Source of the DNA: Marinilabiliales bacterium
GTDB lineage: Bacteria; Bacteroidota; Bacteroidia; Bacteroidales; Prolixibacteraceae
NCBI GenBank assembly: GCA_021286825.1
Contig: JAJTBP010000005.1
Location: 1 to 35,139 of the forward strand
Direction of reading: 5' to 3'
Length of the DNA stretch: 35,139 nt
Position numbers and translations under genes: made by a program. The notes below the pieces were generated by a model. The model saw only the letters and a program-made list of their open reading frames with translations, ran no database searches and was not told the DNA's origin. The first letter of the stretch is position 1, and each line of letters begins with the position of its first letter. This document shows, one piece after another, positions 15,982-24,221 of this stretch.

Positions 15982-17313
15982 ATGAACAAGAGACGCATCT
16001 ACCTGCTTGCAGGAGCAACCGGATTGATTCTGATTGTTTTGATCCTATTGATGACCAGAAAATCTGGCGAAGATGAGATTACCTGCCAGGTAAAAAAAGG
16101 AACCATTGAAGTAAAGGTTCACACCACCGGCCAGCTAGAGTCGGAAAACTCTGAAAACATTGTGTTGCCAGCCGTTCTTTCTTCCCAGAATGTCCGGATT
16201 TATGAAATCAAGATCACCGATTTGATCGAAGAGGGATCGGTGGTGGATTCGGGTCAGTACATTGCCACCCTGGACCACAAGGTGATCGAAGAGGTGCTGA
16301 CGACAGCCCGTCTGGAACTGGAAACGGCGCTTTCAACCATTGAAGATGCGAAACTGGATTCCAACCTGAGTCTTTCCAATTACAGGGATCAGATCGCCAA
16401 TTCGCAGTCGGACGTCGAAGAACGCAAGATCGTTCTTGCCGAATCGGCCTACGAATCACCTTCGGTCATCCGCAGGGCCGAAATGGATGTAACCAAGGCC
16501 CAAAGAAAATTGGAACAGGACATCAAGGGCCTGGCCATGCGTCAAAGGCAACTTGATTCCCAGATGGAAAGAAGAAACATCGATCTGCGACAAAAGCAGA
16601 AACGGGTGGACGAATTGATGCAACTTTACGATGCACTGATCATCAAGGCTCCCAAACCTGGAATGGTCATCTATGCCCGCGACAGATTTGGTATCAAGAT
16701 CCAGATCGGATCGGTCCTGACTCCTTGGAGCCCAATCATTGCCACCCTGCCGGATATGACGAAAATGATCTCGCAGACCTATGTCAACGAGATAGACATT
16801 GCAAAAATCAAGGTCGGACAGAAGGTCAACATCAGCATTGATGCTTTTCCTGCCAAGGAATTGAAGGGAGAGGTCATCTCCGTGGCCAACATTGGACAGC
16901 CGATGCCGAAAAGCGACTCCAAAGTCTTCCTGGTAGAGATCAGGGTCATGGGCAGCGATCCCGACCTGAAACCGGCCATGACGACCGGAAACCTCATCAG
17001 CACCGGAGCCTTCACAGACAAACTCTTTGTCCCCACCGAAGCAGTTTATGAGACCGACTCAACCAAATTCGTTTACCTCCGCAAGAATGGGGTCGTCCGT
17101 CAGATTGTTGACACCGGCGAGGAAAACGAAGATTACATCGTCATCAACAAGGGATTGAAGGAGGGTGACCAATTGGTTTTAAATGAGCCTGAAAAACTGG
17201 ACAACATTGAAACCGTGGGATGGGAAATCTACAAGGAACAACAGACCCGAAAGAAGGAGTCTGTAGCTTCCGGCTCCCCTTCCCGTCAGGAGGGCAACCA
17301 TTCCATGCGGTAA
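15982..17313 (+). CDS. efflux periplasmic adaptor (HlyD/MacA-type membrane fusion protein) 1
   Basis: Periplasmic adaptor that bridges an inner-membrane transporter and a TolC channel, 443 residues. One N-terminal membrane anchor (about 6-24) is followed by the first barrel and lipoyl half-motif (GTIEVKVHTTGQLES), a coiled coil at about 95-210 rich in Glu/Arg/Gln, then the returning half (LIIKAPKPGMVIYAR) and beta-barrel (IDIAKIKVGQKVNISIDAF). The C-terminal domain ends in a charged tail. It shares the YESP and IATLPD motifs with the second adaptor of the operon, so they are paralogues. It is the first gene, 108 bp before the permease. Confidence 0.93.
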   Translation: MNKRRIYLLAGATGLILIVLILLMTRKSGEDEITCQVKKGTIEVKVHTTGQLESENSENIVLPAVLSSQNVRIYEIKITDLIEEGSVVDSGQYIATLDHKVIEEVLTTARLELETALSTIEDAKLDSNLSLSNYRDQIANSQSDVEERKIVLAESAYESPSVIRRAEMDVTKAQRKLEQDIKGLAMRQRQLDSQMERRNIDLRQKQKRVDELMQLYDALIIKAPKPGMVIYARDRFGIKIQIGSVLTPWSPIIATLPDMTKMISQTYVNEIDIAKIKVGQKVNISIDAFPAKELKGEVISVANIGQPMPKSDSKVFLVEIRVMGSDPDLKPAMTTGNLISTGAFTDKLFVPTEAVYETDSTKFVYLRKNGVVRQIVDTGEENEDYIVINKGLKEGDQLVLNEPEKLDNIETVGWEIYKEQQTRKKESVASGSPSRQEGNHSMR

Positions 17314-17421
17314 TGAAATGCTCTTCTTTTCACATCGAGATAAAAAATTGAAATACAACAACATCCAGGTCACAGTTACTGGCATCCCGACCCGGAACAT
17401 GTTCCAAACGGATCAAAAGCC

Positions 17422-18783
17422 ATGAAGATCAAAGCATTTTATACCAGGTACTCCTACAATGTGCAGATCGCGCTGGAAGCCATCGTGGCCAACCGGGTCA
17501 AATCCCTGCTCACAGCCCTTGGAATCATCTTTGGTGTTGCAGCCGTGATCAGTATGCTGGCCATCGGCAATGGTGCCGAGCAAGAGATTCTCGAACAGAT
17601 CAAGATGGTGGGGGTCAACAACATCATTGTGACACCTGTGCTCAAGACCGATCAGGCCAACAGCGGCGATGCCAAAGGAGGCTCGCAGGAAACCAACCAA
17701 ATGACGGGAGCCAAGCAAAAGTTCTCCAAAGGACTGACGTTGCTTGATGCCACCTCCATGCAGGAGATCATCCCAACCGTTCAGGCCGTTTGCCCCATCA
17801 TCACCTTCAACTACATGGCCTTCCTTCATGATGTCACCGGTGCAGTCAAACTCGATGGAACAGACAACACCTATTTCAGTCTCTTCGATATCCGACTGGA
17901 GAGCGGGACCCTTTTCCATCCCAGCCATCTGGACGAAGGATATCCGGTCTGCATCATCGGATACAACGTAAAAAATGTCTTTTTTAACCAGGAGCCGGCG
18001 GTCGGCAAATACATCAAGTGCGGCCAGATCTGGCTCAAAGTCATTGGTGTCATCGAGAAAAGAAACTTCGTCGGAACCGGTGCCGGCACTGCCTCCATCA
18101 GCGGAACTGACAACAGCATCATCATACCGGTCAAGACAATGCTGCTTCGGTACAGAAATCGTGCACTGATCCGGGGTGATGAGGTGAAATTGGTAGCCGC
18201 CGCCCGAGACAACTCCTCCAACAAAACCGAAGACATCAATCAGTTGGACAAGATCATCGTTCGGGTGAAGGATACCAAAGACCTTACCTCCACGGCCAAG
18301 GTTGTGGGCAAGATGCTGACGCGCAAGCACAATGGCATCAAGGACTTTGAAGTCAGCATCCCTGAACTGTTGCTCAAACAGCAGCAGAAAACGAAAAACA
18401 TCTTCAACATCGTCTTGGGAGCCATTGCCGGCATCTCACTGATTGTAGGAGGGATAGGCATCATGAACATCATGTTGGCCTCAGTCATGGAGCGAATCCG
18501 GGAAATCGGTACCCGACAGGCCATTGGGGCCTCGCGGAAGGACATCATCTTCCAGTTTCTCTCCGAATCTACCTTGATCAGCCTGGCCGGCGGATTGCTG
18601 GGAATCATCCTGGGAATCATTCTCTCCAAGGTGATTCAGACTGTATTTGGCATCAAGACCATCATCTCGATATTATCCATTTTCATTTCATTCAGTGTTT
18701 CCGTTTTTATCGGAATCACCTTCGGATATCTTCCGGCAAAGAAAGCCGCTGAAAAAGATCCGGTGGAATCCCTTAGACAATAA
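17422..18783 (+). CDS. MacB-type ABC transporter permease (no ATPase domain)
   Basis: Inner-membrane permease of 453 residues with the MacB/FtsX layout. One N-terminal membrane helix (VKSLLTALGIIFGVAAVISML) is followed by a large periplasmic domain at about 45-320. Three C-terminal helices follow, with the family signature GGIGIMNIMLASVMERIREIG, then TRQAIGASRKDI and a final AKKAAEKDPVESLRQ. In MacB the ATPase is fused at the N-terminus, but here there is none and no ATP-binding gene lies in the operon. It probably works with an ATPase encoded elsewhere. TolC starts 6 bp after its stop. Confidence 0.93.
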   Translation: MKIKAFYTRYSYNVQIALEAIVANRVKSLLTALGIIFGVAAVISMLAIGNGAEQEILEQIKMVGVNNIIVTPVLKTDQANSGDAKGGSQETNQMTGAKQKFSKGLTLLDATSMQEIIPTVQAVCPIITFNYMAFLHDVTGAVKLDGTDNTYFSLFDIRLESGTLFHPSHLDEGYPVCIIGYNVKNVFFNQEPAVGKYIKCGQIWLKVIGVIEKRNFVGTGAGTASISGTDNSIIIPVKTMLLRYRNRALIRGDEVKLVAAARDNSSNKTEDINQLDKIIVRVKDTKDLTSTAKVVGKMLTRKHNGIKDFEVSIPELLLKQQQKTKNIFNIVLGAIAGISLIVGGIGIMNIMLASVMERIREIGTRQAIGASRKDIIFQFLSESTLISLAGGLLGIILGIILSKVIQTVFGIKTIISILSIFISFSVSVFIGITFGYLPAKKAAEKDPVESLRQ

Positions 18784-18789
18784 ATTGCC

Positions 18790-20277
18790 ATGACCCGAAT
18801 CCTGATTTTATTTGCCCTACTGTCGATCGGAACCTGCTCCCTGGCACAGCAAGCCGATGTCATGCTGACACTCAACGAAGCCATAGACATGGCCTCCCGG
18901 CAATCGCTGGATGCCTTCAAACAGCAGAACATGTACCTTGCAAGTTATTGGGAGTACAAATATTACCGTTCGGACATGCTGCCGCAATTCAGCATCGGCG
19001 CCAATCCGCTCTCCTACAACAACTCGATCCGCCAGGATTATGTACCACAGGACCAAAACTGGCAGTACAGTCAGCAGAAAAACATCACCTCCAGCGCCTC
19101 GATGAAGATGACGCAGAATGTGGGCCTGACCGGTGGTAGCTTTTCGGCCAGTTCGGACATCGGCATGGTCAAGAATTTTTTGGGTGACAAGACCACCCTC
19201 TTCTCCTCCAACATGGTGAGCATCGGATACAAACAGCGATTGAACGGCTACAACAGCCTTCGGTGGAAATCAAAGATCGAACCACTCAAATTTGAAACGG
19301 CCAAGAAGAAGTTCATCCAGTCGCGGGAAGACATCGCCATCAAAACCACCGGCAAGTTCTTTACCCTGGTTGATGCTCAGATCGAACTGAACATCGCCCG
19401 CACCAACCTGGCCAATTCGGATACACTTTACCAGATCGGCAAAGGACGTTACCAGGTGGGTACGCTCACCCAGGACGAACTGCTCAACTTCGAACTGAAC
19501 CTGATGAATGCCAAGATTGCCATGACAAGGGCGCAGCAGGGACTCGTCAGGGCCCGATCCGATCTAAACATCTTCCTCGGTCTGGATAAAAATACCCTGA
19601 TCGACTGCGTATTGCCCAAGGCCAACAACAGCGGATTTCAGGTGAATGTCGAGGATGCCATTCAAAAGGCTATGGACAACAACCCGGATATCATGGCGCA
19701 AGAGCGTCAGTTGCTGGAGCAGGAAAGCAACGTTAGGTATGTGCGGGCACAAAACGGACTCAGTGCAGACATCAGTGCCATGGCGGGTCTCAACCAGAAA
19801 TCAACCATTCTCTCGGAAGCCTATCAAAATCCCAACCAGTTTCAGAACATTGCCCTGGCAGGGGTCTCCATTCCGATCCTGGACTGGGGGCGCAGAAAAG
19901 GACAGATCAAGATGGCCAAATCCAACCGGGATGTGGTGGTCAATACGGTCAAACAGGCCAGGATCGATTTCGAACAATCGGTCTTGATGAACGTGATGGA
20001 ATTCAATCTGCAGTCGGAGATGGTCTCCAATTCCGCCAAGGCGGATACCATCGCCCAAATGGGTTTTGATGTCACCATGCGCCGATTCAAGATCGGCAAA
20101 CTCGATGTGACCAAGCTTAACCTTGCCCGAAACGACCTGGAAACGGCCCGTCGTGCCTACATTGCCGCCTTGCGGAAATACTGGTCATCCTACTACCTGA
20201 TCCGGGAGCTGTCGCTTTATGATTTTGAGAAGAAGTCAGCACTCACGGCCGATTTTGACAAAATACTCGAACAATGA
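18790..20277 (+). CDS. TolC-family outer membrane efflux protein
   Basis: Outer-membrane channel of the tripartite exporter, 495 residues with a signal peptide (ILILFALLSIGTCSLAQQ). Two long helical OEP repeats are visible: the first around LTLNEAIDMASRQSLDAFKQ through IARTNLANSDTLYQIGKGRYQVGTL, the second around VEDAIQKAMDNNPDIMAQER through MRRFKIGKLDVTKLNLARNDLE. The repeated pattern of a short G-x-L/V turn after a helical R/K-rich stretch is typical of TolC. It is embedded between the permease and the second adaptor, with a 6-bp spacing on the 5' side. Confidence 0.94.
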   Translation: MTRILILFALLSIGTCSLAQQADVMLTLNEAIDMASRQSLDAFKQQNMYLASYWEYKYYRSDMLPQFSIGANPLSYNNSIRQDYVPQDQNWQYSQQKNITSSASMKMTQNVGLTGGSFSASSDIGMVKNFLGDKTTLFSSNMVSIGYKQRLNGYNSLRWKSKIEPLKFETAKKKFIQSREDIAIKTTGKFFTLVDAQIELNIARTNLANSDTLYQIGKGRYQVGTLTQDELLNFELNLMNAKIAMTRAQQGLVRARSDLNIFLGLDKNTLIDCVLPKANNSGFQVNVEDAIQKAMDNNPDIMAQERQLLEQESNVRYVRAQNGLSADISAMAGLNQKSTILSEAYQNPNQFQNIALAGVSIPILDWGRRKGQIKMAKSNRDVVVNTVKQARIDFEQSVLMNVMEFNLQSEMVSNSAKADTIAQMGFDVTMRRFKIGKLDVTKLNLARNDLETARRAYIAALRKYWSSYYLIRELSLYDFEKKSALTADFDKILEQ

Positions 20278-20356
20278 TCACATCCGACTGTCAAAAAAAC
20301 ATCGTTGCCCATCCTGTAGATCCGACCCATTTGCGAAACAACCTCAGAACCAAGGT

Positions 20357-21586
20357 ATGAGACTGACCAAAAAAAAGATTACCATTTTCTCAGGAGCATT
20401 TGTCCTGCTCATTCTGGTGATTTTCTTCATCGGAAAAGCCATCAAGAACAGCACGCTTTATCGGGTTAAGCGGGAGAATTTTGAAGCCATCATCTCTTGC
20501 AAGGGCGAAATACAGAGCGAAAAAGCGATCCTCATCAACATGCCGGATGTCATTGGCGACCGGCAATTGGAGATCTGGGACATTCAGATCAAGGACCTCA
20601 TCCCGGAAGGATCGATTGTCAAACAGGGAGATTATGTGGCCCTGCTGGACCAGGGACGAATCAAACAACTCAAGGAAAAAAACGAAGAGACCCTTAAAAA
20701 ACTCATTTTCAACTACAACGACGAAAAAATAGACAGTGCGGTAGACCTCGTCCAATTACGCAACGGACTGGAACAGTTCGTCTTTGACCTGGATCAGAAA
20801 AAACTGGACATGGAGCAGTCCATCTACGAATCACCGGCCTATCAACGTAAGGCAAAAATGGCCTACGAGCGGGCACAGCGTCAGCTGGAAGCCCGGATTC
20901 GTGCCTACCGGCTTACGCAAAACAACCTCCGCACCAAGGTCCATCGATTTGAGACACAGATCGACGAATTCACGACAAAAGACACCAAGTACCAGCAGGC
21001 TTTCGACCAGGCACGCATAACGGCCCCCCGCGACGGCATGCTGATTTATGGCAGGACTTACGGACGCGGCGGCAGCCGGAAACTAACCGTCGGTTCCTAT
21101 GTGAGCAGGCAAACGCCCACCATCGCCACCCTCCCCGACCTCTCAATCCTCAATTCCGAAACCTATGTAGAAGAGATCTATGTACCCAGAATTCATGCGG
21201 GCGACAGCGCACGGGTTTTCATCGATGCCTTGAAAAACATGGAAATGGCCGGTATCATCTCCTCCATTTCCAACGTAGGACAGGAAATGGCAGGCTTTGA
21301 GTCGAAGGTCTTCAAGGTCAACATCCGCGTATCCAGTGCAGAGAAAAAGATCAAGCCGGCCATGACCACCAACAATGAAATCATCATCTCCAGGGAACCC
21401 AATGTACTGGTCATACCCAGACAGGCCCTTTTTCGCGAAGATGCACGTAGTTTTGTCTATCAAAAAGATTATTTTGGCTACCATATTCAGGATGTTACCT
21501 GTGGCAGTCAAAACGAGAAGCTGGTCGTGATCACGGCCGGACTGAAAGAGGGCGACAGGATCCTCCTCAACAAACCGGAGGAATAG
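20357..21586 (+). CDS. efflux periplasmic adaptor (HlyD-type) 2
   Basis: Second membrane fusion protein of the export operon, 409 residues. The start MRLTKKKI at 20357 directly precedes the membrane anchor (about 9-27); the longer frame overlaps the TolC coding end and is rejected. It is a paralogue of adaptor 1. They share a lipoyl-half region, a coiled coil of about 100 residues with the YESPAY motif, ITAPRDGMLIYGR, IATLPDLS and a barrel with EIYVPRIHAGDSARVFIDAL. The C-terminal part is slightly shorter than in adaptor 1. Two different adaptors around one permease suggest a heteromeric adaptor ring or a second client pump. Confidence 0.92.
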   Translation: MRLTKKKITIFSGAFVLLILVIFFIGKAIKNSTLYRVKRENFEAIISCKGEIQSEKAILINMPDVIGDRQLEIWDIQIKDLIPEGSIVKQGDYVALLDQGRIKQLKEKNEETLKKLIFNYNDEKIDSAVDLVQLRNGLEQFVFDLDQKKLDMEQSIYESPAYQRKAKMAYERAQRQLEARIRAYRLTQNNLRTKVHRFETQIDEFTTKDTKYQQAFDQARITAPRDGMLIYGRTYGRGGSRKLTVGSYVSRQTPTIATLPDLSILNSETYVEEIYVPRIHAGDSARVFIDALKNMEMAGIISSISNVGQEMAGFESKVFKVNIRVSSAEKKIKPAMTTNNEIIISREPNVLVIPRQALFREDARSFVYQKDYFGYHIQDVTCGSQNEKLVVITAGLKEGDRILLNKPEE

Positions 21587-21623
21587 GTTTCAGCGCAGAG
21601 ACTCCTCCTCAAAACCATCGAAG

Positions 21624-23249
21624 ATGAGATACCTGCCATTCTTTTGCCTGCTACTCCTCTCCCGAACTGTTTTTGCACAGCAAATGGGAGAAAAAATGAT
21701 AACGACGGATCGCATAGCCCATCATGTTGCGGTTTTGGCAGCCGATTCGATGTTGGGGAGAATGCCCGCAACAGCCGCTGAAAACAAGGTAACGGCTTAT
21801 CTTGCCGCCCAGATGAAGGAGATCGGATTGTTGCCGGCAGCCCATGGCCGCTACGATCAAGAGGTTCCCTTGCTGGCCGTGACCTCTACCCTCTCACCCA
21901 CGATGGACTTTCAAACCCCAAGCGGTTTGCTGCGCATCCCCAAGATGACCGATTATGTGACCTTTTCCAGAAAAGTGGTGAATGAGCTATCGCTGGATCG
22001 CTCAGAGCTTGTATTTGCAGGGTTTGGCATCACGGCTCCCGAATATGGAAGAGATGATTTTAAGGGAATGGATCTGAAGGGAAAAACAATCCTGGTATTC
22101 GTCAATGATCCGGGATACGGCACACAGGATTCCTATTTCAAAGGAAATACCATGACCTATTACGGCCGCTGGACCTACAAATTTGAAGAGGCCGCCAGGC
22201 AAGGCGCCAAAGGGTGCCTCATCATTCATGAAACGGGACCTGCAGGTTACCCCTGGAAGGTGGTCAGCAACAATGGCGAGACCACCAAACTCTATCTTAG
22301 ACCGGAAGATGGTTACCGCAACCGATGCGATGTAGAGGGATGGATCTCTCCCGAGGCAGCCGAAAAACTCATGCAATCCTGCAACCTTAGCCTGAAAAAA
22401 GCCAAAGAGATGGCACTTAAGCGGGATTTCAGACCATTTGCCCTTCCTATAAAAGTCTCCTGTCAGATTCACAATCACTTTGCCTACCAGCAGTCACACA
22501 ATGTATGTGGTCTGATCAAAGGTTCGAAGCATCCCGAGGAGGTGGTGGTCTATACTGCCCACTGGGATCACCTGGGTGTGACAAAGCCGGTCCGGGGTGA
22601 CAGCATCTGCAACGGTGCCACCGACAATGCCAGTGCGGTAGCCTGGATGCTTGAGATCTCCCGTGCCTTCAAAAATACATCACCACCCGATAGATCGATC
22701 CTCTTTCTGGCGGTCACCTGTGAAGAATCCGGACTGCTGGGAAGTACCTATTACACCGAACACCCCTTCTTCCCGATGCGCAATACCGTATGTGTCATCA
22801 ACACCGATGTCATGCTCTTTTTGGGCAAATTCAGGGATGTGACGCTGACTGGATCGGGTCAGTCGGAACTAGACGACTGGGTGGCAGCCGAGGCCAAACG
22901 TTGCGGCCGCTACATTGCTCCGGATCCCAATCCGGACAACGGCATGTTCTTCCGCTCCGATCAATTCCCGTTTGCCAAAATGGGGGTACCCGCCATCTTT
23001 GCCAAGGGATATACCGATGCGGAGAAGTTGGGGAAGAGCGAGACGCTGGCCAGAATAGAACGTTACTGGAAAGAGACCTACCATACACCTCAGGACGAAT
23101 ACCATCCGGATCGGGATGATCTAAACGGATTGACCGAAGATGCCCGTTTGATGTTTCGCGTAGGCAGCAATCTGGCCAACTCAGATCAATGGCCGAAATG
23201 GAACAAAGACTCCGAATTTCGTGCGATTCGCCAGAAAGAGGGCCGCTGA
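21624..23249 (+). CDS. secreted M28-family metallopeptidase with PA domain
   Basis: Zinc aminopeptidase or carboxypeptidase-like enzyme exported to the periplasm, 541 residues with a signal peptide ending RTVFAQQ. A PA-like insert (GFGITAPEYGRDDFKG, TILVFVNDPGYG, GAKGCLIIHE) precedes the catalytic domain. The zinc ligands and catalytic acids are visible in order: AHWDHLG (about residue 312), NGATDNASA (Asp, about 332), CEESGLLGS (catalytic Glu, about 366), INTDVM (Asp, about 393) and the late His in YHTPQDEYHPD (about 486). It lies 37 bp after adaptor 2, so it is probably co-transcribed with the exporter; a role on an exported peptide is only an inference. Confidence 0.93.
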   Translation: MRYLPFFCLLLLSRTVFAQQMGEKMITTDRIAHHVAVLAADSMLGRMPATAAENKVTAYLAAQMKEIGLLPAAHGRYDQEVPLLAVTSTLSPTMDFQTPSGLLRIPKMTDYVTFSRKVVNELSLDRSELVFAGFGITAPEYGRDDFKGMDLKGKTILVFVNDPGYGTQDSYFKGNTMTYYGRWTYKFEEAARQGAKGCLIIHETGPAGYPWKVVSNNGETTKLYLRPEDGYRNRCDVEGWISPEAAEKLMQSCNLSLKKAKEMALKRDFRPFALPIKVSCQIHNHFAYQQSHNVCGLIKGSKHPEEVVVYTAHWDHLGVTKPVRGDSICNGATDNASAVAWMLEISRAFKNTSPPDRSILFLAVTCEESGLLGSTYYTEHPFFPMRNTVCVINTDVMLFLGKFRDVTLTGSGQSELDDWVAAEAKRCGRYIAPDPNPDNGMFFRSDQFPFAKMGVPAIFAKGYTDAEKLGKSETLARIERYWKETYHTPQDEYHPDRDDLNGLTEDARLMFRVGSNLANSDQWPKWNKDSEFRAIRQKEGR

Positions 23250-23253
23250 CCTT

Positions 23254-23287
23254 TCTCCCGTCTCCTGTCTCCCGTCTCCCGTCTCCG
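23254..23287. repeat. heptanucleotide tandem repeat (TCTCCYG)
   Basis: Four full copies (TCTCCCG, TCTCCTG, TCTCCCG, TCTCCCG) and a partial fifth fill almost all of the 39-bp gap between the convergent M28 and DUF6807 genes. The opposite strand is G-rich, with GGGAGAC units that could form a quadruplex. Confidence 0.85.
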
Positions 23288-23288
23288 T

Positions 23289-24221
23289 TCACTCCTCCCG
23301 GTAGCTTTTGAACAGGGCATCGATTCCAGCCTGTTGGGTGTCGCCCGCATGGACCACTACGCGGTACCGCAGCCGGACGACATCGCCCTTGTTTAGTTCT
23401 GTCTTCTCCCCGTCAATGGGCCAGAAGAGGGAGGTGGGCGAGAAAAATCCATAATCACGGGTGAACCACTGATCCGGAAACATCGGATTTTTCGGATGTT
23501 GCAAGATGGCAATCCCTTCAATACCGTTCCCCCTTTTCCCAAAATAGTCCATCCAGGGAGAACTTTTGCCAAAGGTGGCCTTCTCTCCCAAATTACCTTC
23601 GGCATTGATCATGGTCCCGCCATTGACGACGGCCAGGTCACTGGCCATGCGGACGCTAAAGAGCGAATGGTTGGTCTTCCGGATCACGACATTGCAAAGC
23701 ATGTGGAGTTCCAGGGTCACATCGATCAGTCGGATCTCGTGCGAGGGTGCGGTAATGATGTAACGTCTGACATCCCGTATGGGTGCCTCGGCTCCCGGGC
23801 GATGCCAAATGCATTCATCTGAGATCACCACCGAATCGCCACCTTCCTTGATGATCTCCGCATTGTAGGAGGAGATGATTCCCCTTTCGAGTCCTTCCTG
23901 CCAGTAATTCCCGCCATTGACCTGGTCACATCCGAAGAATAGTGAGCTGTGGTGTGGATATTCGGCATTGCGCAGGGAGGTGACCGATCCGCCGGAGAGT
24001 GGACCATTCACCGGAAAAAAGTAGGGATATTTCTCCTGATCGGAAAAGATGTAGCTGGTGAAGAATTTGCCATCAATCAACACCTGGATTTTATCACCTG
24101 ACTTCTGGGCCGTGATCTTAGCCGAAAAGGACTGGAGGGATCCCATGATGGCCATCCCCATCAGCAGCCATCTCCTGCCGGTGTTCCATCTGTTTTGTAA
24201 GGTACGCATCATGGTTCGCAT
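23289..24221 (-). CDS. DUF6807 ("PmoA") family exported protein
   Basis: Protein of the DUF6807 family, often annotated PmoA although it has no established methane-oxidation role. It has 310 residues with an N-terminal signal peptide (WLLMGMAIMGSLQSFSAKITAQ). The family core is visible: YPYFFPVNGPLSGGSVTS, then AEYPHHSSLFFGCDQVNG with the conserved HH pair, NYWQEG, and late GNGIEGIAILQHPKNPMFPD. The same core recurs in the ThuA fusion protein at 27693. Its ATG overlaps the stop of the upstream Gfo gene (ATGA), so translation is probably coupled and the two proteins likely act together. A sugar-related substrate is inferred from context. Confidence 0.85.
   Translation of the reverse strand: MRTMMRTLQNRWNTGRRWLLMGMAIMGSLQSFSAKITAQKSGDKIQVLIDGKFFTSYIFSDQEKYPYFFPVNGPLSGGSVTSLRNAEYPHHSSLFFGCDQVNGGNYWQEGLERGIISSYNAEIIKEGGDSVVISDECIWHRPGAEAPIRDVRRYIITAPSHEIRLIDVTLELHMLCNVVIRKTNHSLFSVRMASDLAVVNGGTMINAEGNLGEKATFGKSSPWMDYFGKRGNGIEGIAILQHPKNPMFPDQWFTRDYGFFSPTSLFWPIDGEKTELNKGDVVRLRYRVVVHAGDTQQAGIDALFKSYREE

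Noticed and set aside
17413-18330. 305-codon minus-strand frame opposite the ABC permease
   Set aside because: The plus-strand frame has clear MacB-type motifs. The antisense frame is Asp/Gly/His-rich, as expected from reading a membrane protein gene backwards.
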